Positions 1 through 8,895 of a stretch of DNA of 64,000 nt are shown here, in pieces (within the stretch, counting starts at the first letter, position 1; the number at the start of each line of letters is the position of its first letter). The DNA is taken from assembly GCA_903853385.1 (NCBI GenBank), contig CAINTJ010000030.1, positions 1 through 64,000 of the forward strand. Reading direction: 5' to 3'. The position numbers and the translations under genes were made by a program. Source of the DNA: an uncultured Gammaproteobacteria bacterium. Its GTDB lineage: Bacteria; Pseudomonadota; Gammaproteobacteria; Pseudomonadales; Pseudohongiellaceae. A model generated the notes under the pieces. It did not search any database. It saw only the letters and a program-made list of their open reading frames with translations, and was not told the DNA's origin.

Positions 1-1049
1 GCGCCCCGGTTCACCAGCGCCGAAGCAAACGAGTGCCGCAGGTCGTGCACCCGCACATCGCGCAGGCCGACCGCACAACGCGCGGTGTTCCAGCTTTCGT
101 AGATGGAGATAAATGGCCTGCCGGTAGCCGGATTCGGAAAGGCCCAGGGACAGCCCGCCGCCTCAGCGCCCAGCTCATTGTGCAGTATCTCGCGCACCTG
201 CTTGAGCAGATTCAGCGCCCCGGCCGACAGGGTCACATAGCGCGGCGCCCCACTCTTGGACAACGGAATGGTCAATTGGCCCAAAGTCAGATTGATGTTT
301 TCCCAGCGTGCGTCGAGCACCTCACGCTTGCGACAGCCGGTCAGCAACAGGAACGCGATGATGGAGGCCAGCATCTTGTTGGGAGAGGCGTTGACTGCGC
401 CCAATAAACGCAGGGCCTCCTCGGGTGTCAAAAAGCGCTCGTGGCGATGGTTGTTGGGTAACTGCTTCACGCCGTGGGCCGGGTTCTTGTCCAGTCCGCC
501 AATGTCCCACTCGATGGCACGGGTAAAAATGGCCTTGAGGCAGTTAAGCAGCCGGTTGATGGTGCCGGGTGCCAGCTTGGTGGGAATCTTGCCGTGGATG
601 AAGGCAGTGATCTCGGCCTTGGTGATGTCAGCCAGCGGCCGGTCTTTGAAGGTCGGCAGAATGTGCTTGTTAAGGATGGAGAGTTCCGCTGCGAAGATGC
701 GCTTGGTGAGTTTTGCGTGGGGTATGTAGCGCTGCTTTAGAAAATCACCAAAAACTATGGTGGTCACTGCCGCGATAATTGGCAGAGACTTTGCCTGGAT
801 GTCTTCTCCTAACAGCAGCCGCGAGCCAAGAGTTTTGGTTATGTTTCTGGCCTGGGCGAGGCTGACTAGCAGGGTGGAGCCAATGTTATAAGTGCGCTGT
901 TTGCCGCACTTCATGGTGTACCTAAAGCGGTAACTTTTTCCGGTCAATCGTATGTCGAGGTAAAGCCCCTTGCAGTTAATGTCAGCAATTAAACGCCGCT
1001 TGGCGGAGGTGGCCAAGGTTACTTCGGACTGGGTTAATCCGTTAATCAT
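1..1049 (-). CDS. Tyrosine recombinase/integrase, 3' end cut by window edge
   Basis: Site-specific recombinase of the phage and genomic-island integrase family, which inserts and excises an element at an attachment site. Reading the minus strand from ATG at 1049 gives about 349 residues. The first ~90 residues look like an arm-type DNA-binding domain. Residues ~95-190 (KRIFAAELSILNKH onward) resemble a SAM-like core-binding domain. The catalytic domain includes LLLTGCRKREVLDARW (first catalytic Arg) and, at the window edge, HDLRHSFASALVNRG (the HxxR motif). The nucleophilic Tyr would lie beyond the left edge. An in-frame stop lies at 1071-1073, so ATG 1049 is the most upstream ATG. No tRNA or att-like repeat is visible on the right, so any element probably extends leftward. 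The family is secure; the identity of the element is unknown. Confidence 0.85.
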   Translation of the reverse strand, partial: MINGLTQSEVTLATSAKRRLIADINCKGLYLDIRLTGKSYRFRYTMKCGKQRTYNIGSTLLVSLAQARNITKTLGSRLLLGEDIQAKSLPIIAAVTTIVFGDFLKQRYIPHAKLTKRIFAAELSILNKHILPTFKDRPLADITKAEITAFIHGKIPTKLAPGTINRLLNCLKAIFTRAIEWDIGGLDKNPAHGVKQLPNNHRHERFLTPEEALRLLGAVNASPNKMLASIIAFLLLTGCRKREVLDARWENINLTLGQLTIPLSKSGAPRYVTLSAGALNLLKQVREILHNELGAEAAGCPWAFPNPATGRPFISIYESWNTARCAVGLRDVRVHDLRHSFASALVNRG

Positions 1050-1295
1050 AATGCCACTGACAATGTGTATTCAAAAACATCTTAACTGACGGTGACATTA
1101 TGGAACGTAAGTAAATGAAACAAATTCGCCCGGCAAGCAGGTGTGCAATCTATGCGGGCAGGCTTAGACAGCAGGGTGTAATAGCCACAACATTGAGTAG
1201 AATAGCTGAGGTAGGCAGCATGACCGGGCCTGCGGCGGTTAGCATCAACCGCGACCACTGACGGCCTATGATTTCTGAAGGGATGGCGGCAACAC

Positions 1296-2081
1296 ATGAC
1301 AGATATACGCGTACTGACCTACGGCGAATATGCGAATAAGCGCTGGTTCAAGCCAACCGACTTCCGCTTCGCGGCCAGTGACCGCACGGTGCCGATCGGA
1401 TTCAGCGAGGTGCCGCAGGCAATGCTGTCGCTGCCCCTGGGCTTCATCAAGGTTGAGCAGTCCTACCAGACGGTGATCGTGCAGGGGCTGCTCCAGGGTC
1501 AAAATTTGCTGGTCGACGCCAACGGCCGCTGGCTGGCGGACTACCTGCCGCTACTCTACCGCGCCTACCCGTTCCGGCTGGCCAAGAACCCCGAGGGTCA
1601 GTATGTGGTGTGCGCCGATCACGACAGTGGGCTGGTGACGGATGCCCCGGCCGGGCACCAGTTCTTCGAGGAAGAAAAAAACCTGGGCAAAGAGGCCGGC
1701 GCGATGGCGAGTCTGTTGATGCAGTTTGAGACCGAGCGGCCCCACATGGCCAATGTGTGCCAGTTGCTGAGCGATAACGAGCTGATCGAACCCTGGCCCA
1801 TCCAGGTGCAACAAAGCGACGGGGTAATTGTCGTCGAAGCACTGTACCGGGTGAACGAGAAGCGGCTGATGGAGTTGTCGGTAGATGCGTTGGCTGCAGT
1901 CAGGGGCTGTGGCGGACTCATGCTGTGCTACGCCCAGCTACTGTCAATGGCCCACCTCAAGCAGCTGGCCACCGCGGCCCAGCGCACCCACTGGGCTAAC
2001 AAGGCCGCAGTGCCCGCGCAAAAGGTTGCCCCCCTCAACATAGTCGATGACAATGGCATCCTCTCGTTTGCCAACATGTAG
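1296..2081 (+). CDS. SapC family protein
   Basis: A 261-residue protein with the features of the SapC family. This family was named after a gene linked to S-layer export in Campylobacter, but its biochemical role in proteobacteria is unclear. Supporting features are the N-terminal block ending in SEVPQAMLSLPLGF, the central LPLLYRAYPFRLA, the FFEEEKNLG segment and the C-terminal block IVVEALYRVNEKRLMEL. No signal peptide is present, so it is probably cytoplasmic. The ATG has a GAAGGGA-like ribosome site around 1277, rather far upstream. The 246-bp gap to the integrase contains a short hairpin (GCGGTT 1235-1240, AACCGC 1247-1252). The next gene starts 58 bp downstream on the same strand. Confidence 0.75.
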   Translation: MTDIRVLTYGEYANKRWFKPTDFRFAASDRTVPIGFSEVPQAMLSLPLGFIKVEQSYQTVIVQGLLQGQNLLVDANGRWLADYLPLLYRAYPFRLAKNPEGQYVVCADHDSGLVTDAPAGHQFFEEEKNLGKEAGAMASLLMQFETERPHMANVCQLLSDNELIEPWPIQVQQSDGVIVVEALYRVNEKRLMELSVDALAAVRGCGGLMLCYAQLLSMAHLKQLATAAQRTHWANKAAVPAQKVAPLNIVDDNGILSFANM

Positions 2082-2139
2082 TACGCGGCCGGCAACCCAT
2101 AAAAGTGCTGGCGGTTGGCAAAAATGGCGGAGTGAAACC

Positions 2140-2931
2140 ATGCACAAGATTACAGCAGTTTTGTCGTTGCTTCTGCTCGCCGGCGCTGCGCTGGGGCAAG
2201 AGCTCACGCTGTTTGAGCCGGCAGAAACACCAGCGGCTGAAGATAAAACCGCACCCGCGCCAACCGGCCTGGTCAATCAAAACGGTCAACCCGTCTACAG
2301 CTTGCGCAGCAGCACCCGCATTGGCGACAACTACACGGTGGAGCTGGTCGACCGCCAAGGCAAAGTCGTCAAGGTAAACTGGCACGCGGGTGATCACACG
2401 CCCATCGCTGGCACGAGTGGCGTTACCATCGAAGATATCCAGCAGCGCACCGTAATTCTGGCACTGCCTGCCAATGATCCCTGTGTGAATTTGCCCAGCA
2501 AGGGTGTGAGCTGCCTCAATGGCGGGCGTGCCAAGCTGAGTCTGTCCACCGCGGCCCCGCTGCCACTGACGGCGCAGGGCGGCCCGCCGCAACCGCGCGG
2601 CGGCACGGCCCTGGGCCCCAATCAGGGCGGGGTACCCCAAAATCCGTTCGAAGCCGCCATCCAGGCCCAGCAGGCACAAGCTGCAGCACAAGGCTTGCCA
2701 GTACCAAATGCGGGCGCCCCCGGCACTTTTGTGAATCCTTTCACGGGCAAAGTTGAGGCCGCCGATCAAGTCTCGGCCGCTGACCAGGCCGCGCGCGATG
2801 CGCGCCAGCGCGCCCGTTCCGAGCGCTTGAACCGCGTTGACCAGCAGCGGATTCCGGATAATCAGGTGCCGGCCGGCATGAGACGGGTCACCACCCCTTT
2901 TGGCGACAGGCTTGTTCCTGTACGTGAATGA
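2140..2931 (+). CDS. Exported proline/glutamine-rich hypothetical protein
   Basis: A 263-residue protein of unknown function. I chose ATG 2140 because it begins a good signal peptide (MHKITAVLSLLLLAGAALGQ, cleavage after about residue 20) and follows GGAGTGAA; the frame is open further upstream, overlapping the SapC gene, but those residues are not signal-like. The mature part has a beta-rich N-terminal half with a Cys pair (PCVNLPSKGVSCLNGG). A Pro/Gly/Gln/Ala-rich linker follows, then a charged helix rich in Arg and Ala, and the C-terminus is TTPFGDRLVPVRE. It is probably periplasmic. Its stop overlaps the start of the downstream glycosyltransferase by four bases, suggesting co-translation. 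It may belong to surface polysaccharide or envelope assembly, but this is only contextual. Confidence 0.6.
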   Translation: MHKITAVLSLLLLAGAALGQELTLFEPAETPAAEDKTAPAPTGLVNQNGQPVYSLRSSTRIGDNYTVELVDRQGKVVKVNWHAGDHTPIAGTSGVTIEDIQQRTVILALPANDPCVNLPSKGVSCLNGGRAKLSLSTAAPLPLTAQGGPPQPRGGTALGPNQGGVPQNPFEAAIQAQQAQAAAQGLPVPNAGAPGTFVNPFTGKVEAADQVSAADQAARDARQRARSERLNRVDQQRIPDNQVPAGMRRVTTPFGDRLVPVRE

Positions 2932-3764
2932 CAACTGCAGTGCATGAAAACCCCGCGGTCAGCCTGAGCATCTCGCTTGTTTGTTACAAGTCCGACCCTC
3001 AGCTCTTACTTGCTACCCTCAATAGCCTGCGGGCAGCGCTGCGTTATGCCGAGCAGCAACGCGCACTGGTGACTACCCTCACCGTAGTCGACAACGGCAA
3101 CGACAGCGAGTCGCTACAGCGGCTGATAACGCAAAGCGGCCTGCAGCCATACTGTGAGCTGATCAGCAATGATCACAATGCCGGTTTCGGCAAAGCCAAC
3201 AATCAGGTTATCGACAATGCCGCCAGCGATTTCCATCTGGTGTTGAATCCTGATGTGGAGCTGGATAACGCTGCGCTACAGCTGGCAATCAGTTATTTGC
3301 AGCAGCAACCGTCAATTGCCGCCGTTACCCCGGCCTGCCGCAATGGTGATGGTGCTACTGAGTATTTGTGCAAACGGTATCCGTCGTTGCGGATGTTGTT
3401 CTTGCGTGGTTTCGCACCGCACTGGTTGCAACGCCGCTGTGCGGACGCAATGGCGCATTATGAGTGCCGGGAACTGGCAGCTTGCACCCGCGCTACTGCG
3501 GTGGAACTAATTAGCGGCTGTTTCATGTTGTGTCGAACCGCGGCCTTGCAACAGGCGGGAGGATTCGACGAAAGCTACTTCCTGTATTTTGAAGATTTTG
3601 CGTTGTCGATTGAGCTGGCACGTATCGGAGCCATTCATTACTTGCCGTCTTGCCACATCGTGCATCACGGCGGCAAGGCCGCCAATAAAGGCTGGCCGCA
3701 TATCGGCTATTTCCTGCAGTCCGCCTGGCATTTTTATTGCGATTATGGCTGGAAATTGTGGTGA
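2928..3764 (+). CDS. Family 2 glycosyltransferase (rhamnosyltransferase-like)
   Basis: A 278-residue GT-A fold glycosyltransferase. The N-terminus has SISLVCYKSDPQLL and TLTVVDNGNDS. Then come NDHNAGFGKANNQ and the metal/nucleotide-binding LVLNPDVEL (the DxD equivalent), and later GGFDESYFLYFEDFALSIELARIG with the acidic catalytic region. These are typical of WbbL-like rhamnosyltransferases and related GT2 enzymes, which add sugars to lipid-linked glycans at the inner membrane. No transmembrane segment is evident. The ATG overlaps the preceding stop (ATGA). The adjacent epimerase and dTDP-rhamnose operon fit transfer of rhamnose or another deoxysugar to a surface polysaccharide. The exact donor and acceptor cannot be read from the sequence. 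Confidence 0.8.
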   Translation: MTTAVHENPAVSLSISLVCYKSDPQLLLATLNSLRAALRYAEQQRALVTTLTVVDNGNDSESLQRLITQSGLQPYCELISNDHNAGFGKANNQVIDNAASDFHLVLNPDVELDNAALQLAISYLQQQPSIAAVTPACRNGDGATEYLCKRYPSLRMLFLRGFAPHWLQRRCADAMAHYECRELAACTRATAVELISGCFMLCRTAALQQAGGFDESYFLYFEDFALSIELARIGAIHYLPSCHIVHHGGKAANKGWPHIGYFLQSAWHFYCDYGWKLW

Positions 3765-3785
3765 GCACTTGATGAGAATCCGCTG

Positions 3786-4700
3786 ATGAAAATTCTGGTT
3801 ACCGGCGCCAGCGGCTATGTCGGCTCCACACTGGTGCCGCTGTTATTGCAACAGCAACACCAGCTAACCATAGTGACGCGCGCGGCTGCCAGGCTGCCGC
3901 AGGCGTGGGCACCGTCAGTGGAAATCATTGAAGGCGATTTGTGCAAAGCCGCGGTATGCGAACAGGCAGTTGCCGGCATGGATGCAGTAATGCATTTGGC
4001 CGGGCTGGCTCACGTCAGTGCCAGCTGGCAGCGTCATCAGCAGGAAAATTTTTTAAACACGCGCCAACTGGCGCTGGCCGCGCTGGCCGCGGGCGTGCAA
4101 GTGTTTGTGTACGTGAGCAGCAGCAAGGCCAATTTTCCCGACCACTCCAGTTACGGCAAGTACAAGCGGGACAGTGAGGCCATGTTGTTGTCGCTGGCAG
4201 GCGCCATGGCAGTGGTGTGTTTGCGGCCCGGCATCATTTATGGTGCCGGCATGCGCAACAATCTGCGCAGCTTGTTGCGGCTGCTGAGCCGGCCGGCGCT
4301 GCCCATCTTCGTCAGATCCGCCAACCCCATCAGCATGATCAGCACGCAGGATTGCTGCCGCGCCATCATGGCGGCACTGACCAACCGGGCGCTGGCCGGC
4401 AAGGTGTGGGAGCTGAACGATGGTGAGACTTACACTTTGGCAGAGCTCGTCATACTAGTGCGGCGCCATCGGCAATTACCGTTGCCGCTGTTCTATGCTC
4501 CGCGCTGGCTGGCAGGTCTCGCTCTTGCCGCGGCGGGAGTGATTCCGGCCTTGCGCAAGCGCGGGCTGGGCTTGCACACCTATCGTGCGCTTTACTGTGA
4601 GCCGGCCGCGCTGACAACTGAGTTTGCCGTGGTGAGTGGAATCCAGCCATCCAGCCGCTTTTACGAGCTGTTGCCTGAACTGCTGGTGCAAGAGCAGTAA
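3786..4700 (+). CDS. NAD-dependent epimerase/dehydratase
   Basis: A 304-residue extended short-chain dehydrogenase. Evidence is the Rossmann motif GASGYVG at residues 7-13, the AGLAHVSASW segment, and the catalytic series VSSSKANF followed by SSYGKYKRDSE (the YxxxK pair). The C-terminal half has the RPGIIYGAGMRNNLRSLLRLL substrate-binding region. It is likely a nucleotide-sugar 4-epimerase or reductase supplying the neighbouring glycosyltransferase; proteins of this type are common in O-antigen loci. It starts 21 bp after the glycosyltransferase stop. A 126-bp gap separates it from rfbA, so rfbA may also have its own promoter. Substrate specificity is unknown. Confidence 0.8.
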   Translation: MKILVTGASGYVGSTLVPLLLQQQHQLTIVTRAAARLPQAWAPSVEIIEGDLCKAAVCEQAVAGMDAVMHLAGLAHVSASWQRHQQENFLNTRQLALAALAAGVQVFVYVSSSKANFPDHSSYGKYKRDSEAMLLSLAGAMAVVCLRPGIIYGAGMRNNLRSLLRLLSRPALPIFVRSANPISMISTQDCCRAIMAALTNRALAGKVWELNDGETYTLAELVILVRRHRQLPLPLFYAPRWLAGLALAAAGVIPALRKRGLGLHTYRALYCEPAALTTEFAVVSGIQPSSRFYELLPELLVQEQ

Positions 4701-4826
4701 GCGGATTTTCTGGTTTTCCCGGTATTTTCAGGGGGAAACATGATGAAGGCCTCACCCAAGGGGTGGAAGATATGCAAAAATGTCGCAGTGCTTATTCAAG
4801 CTCAGTGCTGATTCAAAGAGGCAAAG

Positions 4827-5729
4827 GTGATTAAAAAAGGCATTATTCTGGCCGGCGGTTCCGGCACCCGCTTGCATCCGATTACTGCCACGGTCAGCAA
4901 GCAATTGCTGCCGGTGTACGACAAGCCAATGATCTATTACCCGCTGGCCACGCTGTTGCAGGCCGGCATTCGCGATGTGCTCATCATCACCACGCCGCAG
5001 GATGCACAGGCGTTCCAGCACTTGCTGCAGGACGGCAGCCAGTGGGGCATCAACCTGCACTATGCGCAGCAGCCCAAGCCGGAAGGTTTGGCGCAGGCTT
5101 TCATCATCGGCGAACAGTTCATCGGCAAGGACCGCGTATGCCTGGTACTGGGCGACAATATTTTCTACGGCAGCAATATTGAACAACGGCTGCAAGCCGC
5201 GGTGAAACGCAAAAGCGGCGCCAGCATTTTTGCCTACTATGTGAACGATCCGGAACGCTATGGTGTGGTGAGTTTTGATGGCAATGGCAATGCCGTGCAT
5301 CTGGAAGAAAAGCCGTCAAAGCCGCAGTCCAATTATGCGGTCACCGGTTTGTACATGTACGACAATCAGGTTGTGGACTATGCCAAAAACCTGCAGCCCT
5401 CCAAACGCGGCGAGCTGGAAATCACCGACCTCAACAAGGTTTACCTGGAGCAGCAGACGCTCAACGTGGAGCTGTTCGATCGCGGCACCGCCTGGCTGGA
5501 TACCGGCACCGTCACGTCCTTGCTGGACGCGGCCAACTTCATCCGGGTACTGGAAGAGCGGCAGGGTTTGAAGATTGCGTGCGTGGAAGAGATAGCCTGG
5601 CGCAAAGGCTGGCTCACTGACGAACAATTGCTGTCCCTCGCCAAGCCGCTGGCCAAGAGTGGCTATGGCCTCTATCTGCAAAACCTGCTCAAGCATGAAC
5701 GTGCCGGCAGAAACCAGCAGCAGGTGTAG
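4827..5729 (+). CDS. rfbA: Glucose-1-phosphate thymidylyltransferase
   Basis: Catalyses dTTP plus glucose-1-phosphate to dTDP-glucose, the first step of dTDP-L-rhamnose synthesis. The 300-residue protein opens with the nucleotidyltransferase signature [15 protein letters not shown] and contains [27 protein letters not shown], the metal site [12 protein letters not shown] and the sugar-binding [15 protein letters not shown] region, all at the usual RmlA positions. Length is normal for the family. The start is GTG at 4827, preceded by AAAGAGG. It leads a tightly packed operon (rfbA-rfbC-rfbD-rfbB) with gaps of two bases, one base and a four-base overlap. Confidence 0.97.
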   Translation: MIKKGIILAGGSGTRLHPITATVSKQLLPVYDKPMIYYPLATLLQAGIRDVLIITTPQDAQAFQHLLQDGSQWGINLHYAQQPKPEGLAQAFIIGEQFIGKDRVCLVLGDNIFYGSNIEQRLQAAVKRKSGASIFAYYVNDPERYGVVSFDGNGNAVHLEEKPSKPQSNYAVTGLYMYDNQVVDYAKNLQPSKRGELEITDLNKVYLEQQTLNVELFDRGTAWLDTGTVTSLLDAANFIRVLEERQGLKIACVEEIAWRKGWLTDEQLLSLAKPLAKSGYGLYLQNLLKHERAGRNQQQV

Positions 5730-5731
5730 GC

Positions 5732-6274
5732 ATGCAACTGATCGCCACCTCTCATCCCGACGTATTGGTGCTGCAGCCGCAAGTCCACGGCGATCATCGC
5801 GGGTTTTTCCTGGAAACCTTCCGCAGCAGTGTGTTTGCAGCCAGCGGCCTGCCTGATGTTTTTGTGCAGGATAACCACAGCAAATCCGGCGCCGGTATCT
5901 TGCGCGGCCTGCATTACCAGGTCCGGCAGCCGCAGGGCAAACTGGTGCGCTGCATCAGTGGTGAAGTATTCGACGTGGCAGTGGATATTCGCAAGAGTTC
6001 GCCCAATTTCGGCCAGTGGGTGGGCGTGCATCTGTCCGCGGACAACAAGCTGGCGTTGTGGGTGCCACCGGGTTTTGCGCACGGGTTTCTGGTGCTGTCG
6101 GCCAGTGCCGAGATTACCTACAAATGCACTACTTACTATGCGCCGGAACATGACCGCAGCCTGCGGTGGAATGATCCCGACTTGAACATTGCCTGGCCGC
6201 GGACGAGTGAGCTGGTGTTGTCAGACAAAGACCGGCTGGCGCCATCGTTGCAACTGGCAGAGCTGTTTCCCTGA
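5732..6274 (+). CDS. rfbC: dTDP-4-dehydrorhamnose 3,5-epimerase
   Basis: Epimerises dTDP-4-keto-6-deoxy-glucose at C3 and C5, the third step of dTDP-L-rhamnose synthesis. The 180-residue cupin-fold protein shows QPQVHGDHRGFFLETF, DNHSKSGAGILRGLHYQ with the catalytic His, GKLVRCISGEVFDVAVDIR, the tyrosine-containing EITYKCTTYYAPEHDRS, and WNDPDLNIAWP near the C-terminus. These match RmlC across its full length. It begins two bases after the rfbA stop and is followed after one base by rfbD, so translation is probably coupled. Confidence 0.97.
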   Translation: MQLIATSHPDVLVLQPQVHGDHRGFFLETFRSSVFAASGLPDVFVQDNHSKSGAGILRGLHYQVRQPQGKLVRCISGEVFDVAVDIRKSSPNFGQWVGVHLSADNKLALWVPPGFAHGFLVLSASAEITYKCTTYYAPEHDRSLRWNDPDLNIAWPRTSELVLSDKDRLAPSLQLAELFP

Positions 6275-6275
6275 C

Positions 6276-7139
6276 ATGAAAATTCTGTTGACGGGCGCCC
6301 ATGGCCAATTGGGCCAAGCACTACAACAACTTGTCACTGCCGACGTGCAACTGGTGGCGCTGTCGTCACAGCAACTGGATCTGGTCGATGCCGGCCAAGT
6401 GCAAGCAGCAATTGCGCAGCATCAGCCCGCGGTGATCATCAATGCCGCCGCCTACACCCAGGTCGACAAGGCCGAGTCGGAAAGTGCACGCGCGTGGGCT
6501 GTCAATCAACAAGGGGTGGCCAATCTTGTCAACGCAACGACCGCCGCTACCCGCCTGCTGCACATCTCCACTGACTTTGTGTTTGACGGACTTGCACACA
6601 CTCCCTATACGACCACTGCTGCCACCCATCCGCTCGGGGTCTACGGCAACAGCAAGCTGGGCGGTGAGCAGGTATTGCTCAGCCAGGCGCCTGAGCGTAG
6701 CTGCATCATTCGCACCGCCTGGCTGTATTCCGCCGGCAGCAAGAATTTTCTGCATACCATGTTGCAGTTGATGCAAACGCGCGACAGTCTGCGCGTGGTA
6801 GCCGACCAGCGTGGCACGCCGACTTCAGCGGCCGGGTTGGCCGCAGCGCTATGGCGAGCAGTGCAACTGCCGGCAGTGACGGGCCTTCTGCACTGGACTG
6901 ACGACGGTGAAACCACCTGGCATGGCTTTGCCTGCGAGATACAGCGACTTGGACTGCAGTACGGCTTGCTGCACCGGCAAGTGCCGATCCATCCGATCGC
7001 CACCCATGACTATCCAACACCGGCACAACGGCCCGCGTACAGTGTGCTGGATAAGGAAAGCACTTTTGCGGCGTTGGGCCTGCGTGCATTGCCGTGGCAA
7101 CGGGCACTGGCAGAAGTCATTCAACAGAGAGCAGCATGA
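6276..7139 (+). CDS. rfbD: dTDP-4-dehydrorhamnose reductase
   Basis: NAD(P)H-dependent reductase that completes dTDP-L-rhamnose. I take ATG 6276, one base after the rfbC stop, because it directly begins the Rossmann strand MKILLTGAHGQLGQAL; the frame is open further upstream inside rfbC without family sequence. Of 287 residues, family landmarks are VIINAAAYTQVDKAESE, the catalytic STDFVFDG region, PLGVYGNSKLGGEQ (YxxxK), and IIRTAWLYSAGSKNF. The C-terminus has YPTPAQRPAYSVLD, typical of RmlD. Its stop overlaps the rfbB start as ATGA. Confidence 0.96.
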   Translation: MKILLTGAHGQLGQALQQLVTADVQLVALSSQQLDLVDAGQVQAAIAQHQPAVIINAAAYTQVDKAESESARAWAVNQQGVANLVNATTAATRLLHISTDFVFDGLAHTPYTTTAATHPLGVYGNSKLGGEQVLLSQAPERSCIIRTAWLYSAGSKNFLHTMLQLMQTRDSLRVVADQRGTPTSAAGLAAALWRAVQLPAVTGLLHWTDDGETTWHGFACEIQRLGLQYGLLHRQVPIHPIATHDYPTPAQRPAYSVLDKESTFAALGLRALPWQRALAEVIQQRAA

Positions 7140-8212
7140 GCAAATTATTGGTCACCGGCGGCGCCGGCTTCATCGGCAGCAATTTTGTGCATTTCTGGTT
7201 ACGCCAGCATCCAGCTGACATGGTGGTGGTGCTGGATGCGCTGACCTATGCCGGCAACAGGCACAATCTAGCCGCTTGCCAAAGCAATCCGGCCTTTCAG
7301 TTCGTGCACGGTTCCATCAATGACCAGGCGCTGGTGGAACAGCTGCTGACACAGCACAGCATCGACACCATTGTGCATTTTGCCGCCGAAAGTCATGTTG
7401 ACCGTTCCATCAGCGGCCCCGATGCCTTTATCGAAACCAATATCATCGGCACCCACACCATGCTCAAAGCGGCGCGGACCGTGTGGTCGGCGCAGGGCGG
7501 TTTTGCCGGCAAACGTTTTCATCATGTTTCCACCGACGAAGTTTATGGCACGCTCAAGCCGGATGATCCGGCCTTTACCGAACTGACTGCGTACGCCCCC
7601 AACTCGCCCTATGCTGCCAGCAAGGCCGCCTCCGATCATCTGGTGCGCGCCTATCACCACACTTACGGCTTGCTGGTGACCACCAGCAATTGCTCCAACA
7701 ATTACGGCCCGTTCCAGTTTCCCGAAAAGCTGTTGCCGCTGTGTTTGCTGAACATTCTGCAAGGCAAACCCTTGCCTATTTACGGTGACGGCATGCAAAT
7801 CCGTGACTGGCTGCACGTTGACGATCACAACCGCGGCATAGAATTGGTGCTGCTGCAGGGGGTGACAGGCGAGACTTACAACATTGGCGGCAACAATGAA
7901 TGGGCCAATCTGAATACGGTGAAACTGCTGTGCAGTATTGCCGATGCATTGTTTGCGGAAGACCCCTCGCTGGCAACGCGCTTTCCCGACAGCCCTTGTA
8001 GCAAGGGTAATGCAGCAGAATCATTGATCAGCTTTGTCACCGATCGTCCTGGCCACGATACCCGCTATGCCATTGATGCCGACAAGATCAGCCGGCATTT
8101 GGGCTACAAGCCGCAACAAACATTCCAGAGCGGGCTGCGCAGTACCGTGCTCTGGTATTTGCAAAATGAAACCTGGTGGCGCGGCATCCAGGACCAGAGT
8201 TATCGTTACTGA
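7136..8212 (+). CDS. rfbB: dTDP-glucose 4,6-dehydratase
   Basis: Converts dTDP-glucose to dTDP-4-keto-6-deoxyglucose, the second step of dTDP-L-rhamnose synthesis, with bound NAD. The start at 7136 overlaps the rfbD stop and begins MSKLLVTGGAGFIGSNFVHF. The 358 residues contain HFAAESHVDRSI, HHVSTDEVYGTL, the catalytic YxxxK in SPYAASKAASDHLVRAYHHTYG, TSNCSNNYGPFQFPEKLLPL, and FVTDRPGHDTRYAID near the end. The last gene of the rhamnose operon. The common enteric order places rfbB first, so the A-C-D-B order is a local variant. Confidence 0.97.
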   Translation: MSKLLVTGGAGFIGSNFVHFWLRQHPADMVVVLDALTYAGNRHNLAACQSNPAFQFVHGSINDQALVEQLLTQHSIDTIVHFAAESHVDRSISGPDAFIETNIIGTHTMLKAARTVWSAQGGFAGKRFHHVSTDEVYGTLKPDDPAFTELTAYAPNSPYAASKAASDHLVRAYHHTYGLLVTTSNCSNNYGPFQFPEKLLPLCLLNILQGKPLPIYGDGMQIRDWLHVDDHNRGIELVLLQGVTGETYNIGGNNEWANLNTVKLLCSIADALFAEDPSLATRFPDSPCSKGNAAESLISFVTDRPGHDTRYAIDADKISRHLGYKPQQTFQSGLRSTVLWYLQNETWWRGIQDQSYRY

Positions 8213-8253
8213 ACCACTGTCTGCCAGCGTGCAGTCTGCATCACAGAGCAACC

Positions 8254-8895
8254 ATGCCTAGCTACCGATCCCGCCAAGCTTATGCGTCCGCCGCCGGTTG
8301 CTGGCTGTGGCTATGCCTGTTGCTGCTCACCACGACAGCCAAGGCTACCGTGCTGGAGGATTTCAGCTTTGAGCAGTTGGTGGCGCAATCGTCGTTCATC
8401 TTTGTCGGCACAGTGCAAAGCTCGCGCGAACAACAACAGGATGAGCTGGTCTACACACTGGTGAGCTTTACGGTTGAACAGACGGTCAAGGGTGCCAGCC
8501 CCGCACCCACCATCGAATTGCGTTTTGTCGGCGGAGCCGCCAAGGGTGTCAACCTCAAAGTGGCAGGCCAGTTCGTGCCGGCAGTGGGCGCGCGCGGTGT
8601 GTTCTTTGTCGCCAACCTCGACAGCAAGCAAATCAATCCGCTCAGCGGCTGGCAGCAAGGCTACTTTCCGCTGATGCAGGATGCCAGCGGCGCGGACTTC
8701 CTCGACATGCGGCTGCGGCCCGACCTGAAAATTCCGGGGCTGGAAGTGGATCCGCTGGTGAGCAAGATGTTGACGATGGGTTTTAGCGCCCAGGCCATCG
8801 ATGCCAAAGTGCCGCGCGCCTTCCTGTTCTCGTTGGATGATTTCCGCATCGCCATCGTTGATCAGATGCGCCGCCCGCAAGCGGCGGCGCAATGA
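8254..8895 (+). CDS. Exported protein coupled to a matrixin protease
   Basis: A 213-residue protein of unknown function. ATG 8254 begins a basic, hydrophobic signal peptide (residues ~1-33, WLWLCLLLLTTTAKA). The mature part starts with TVLEDFSFEQLVAQSSFIFVGTVQSSREQQ and reads like a beta-rich domain: VYTLVSFTVEQTVKG, TIELRFVGGAAKG and RGVFFVANL. No cysteine pairs or obvious catalytic motif were seen. The stop overlaps the start of the downstream matrixin-type protease by four bases, implying co-translation and a shared role. It may be a chaperone, inhibitor or partner of the protease, but that is inference. Confidence 0.6.
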   Translation: MPSYRSRQAYASAAGCWLWLCLLLLTTTAKATVLEDFSFEQLVAQSSFIFVGTVQSSREQQQDELVYTLVSFTVEQTVKGASPAPTIELRFVGGAAKGVNLKVAGQFVPAVGARGVFFVANLDSKQINPLSGWQQGYFPLMQDASGADFLDMRLRPDLKIPGLEVDPLVSKMLTMGFSAQAIDAKVPRAFLFSLDDFRIAIVDQMRRPQAAAQ

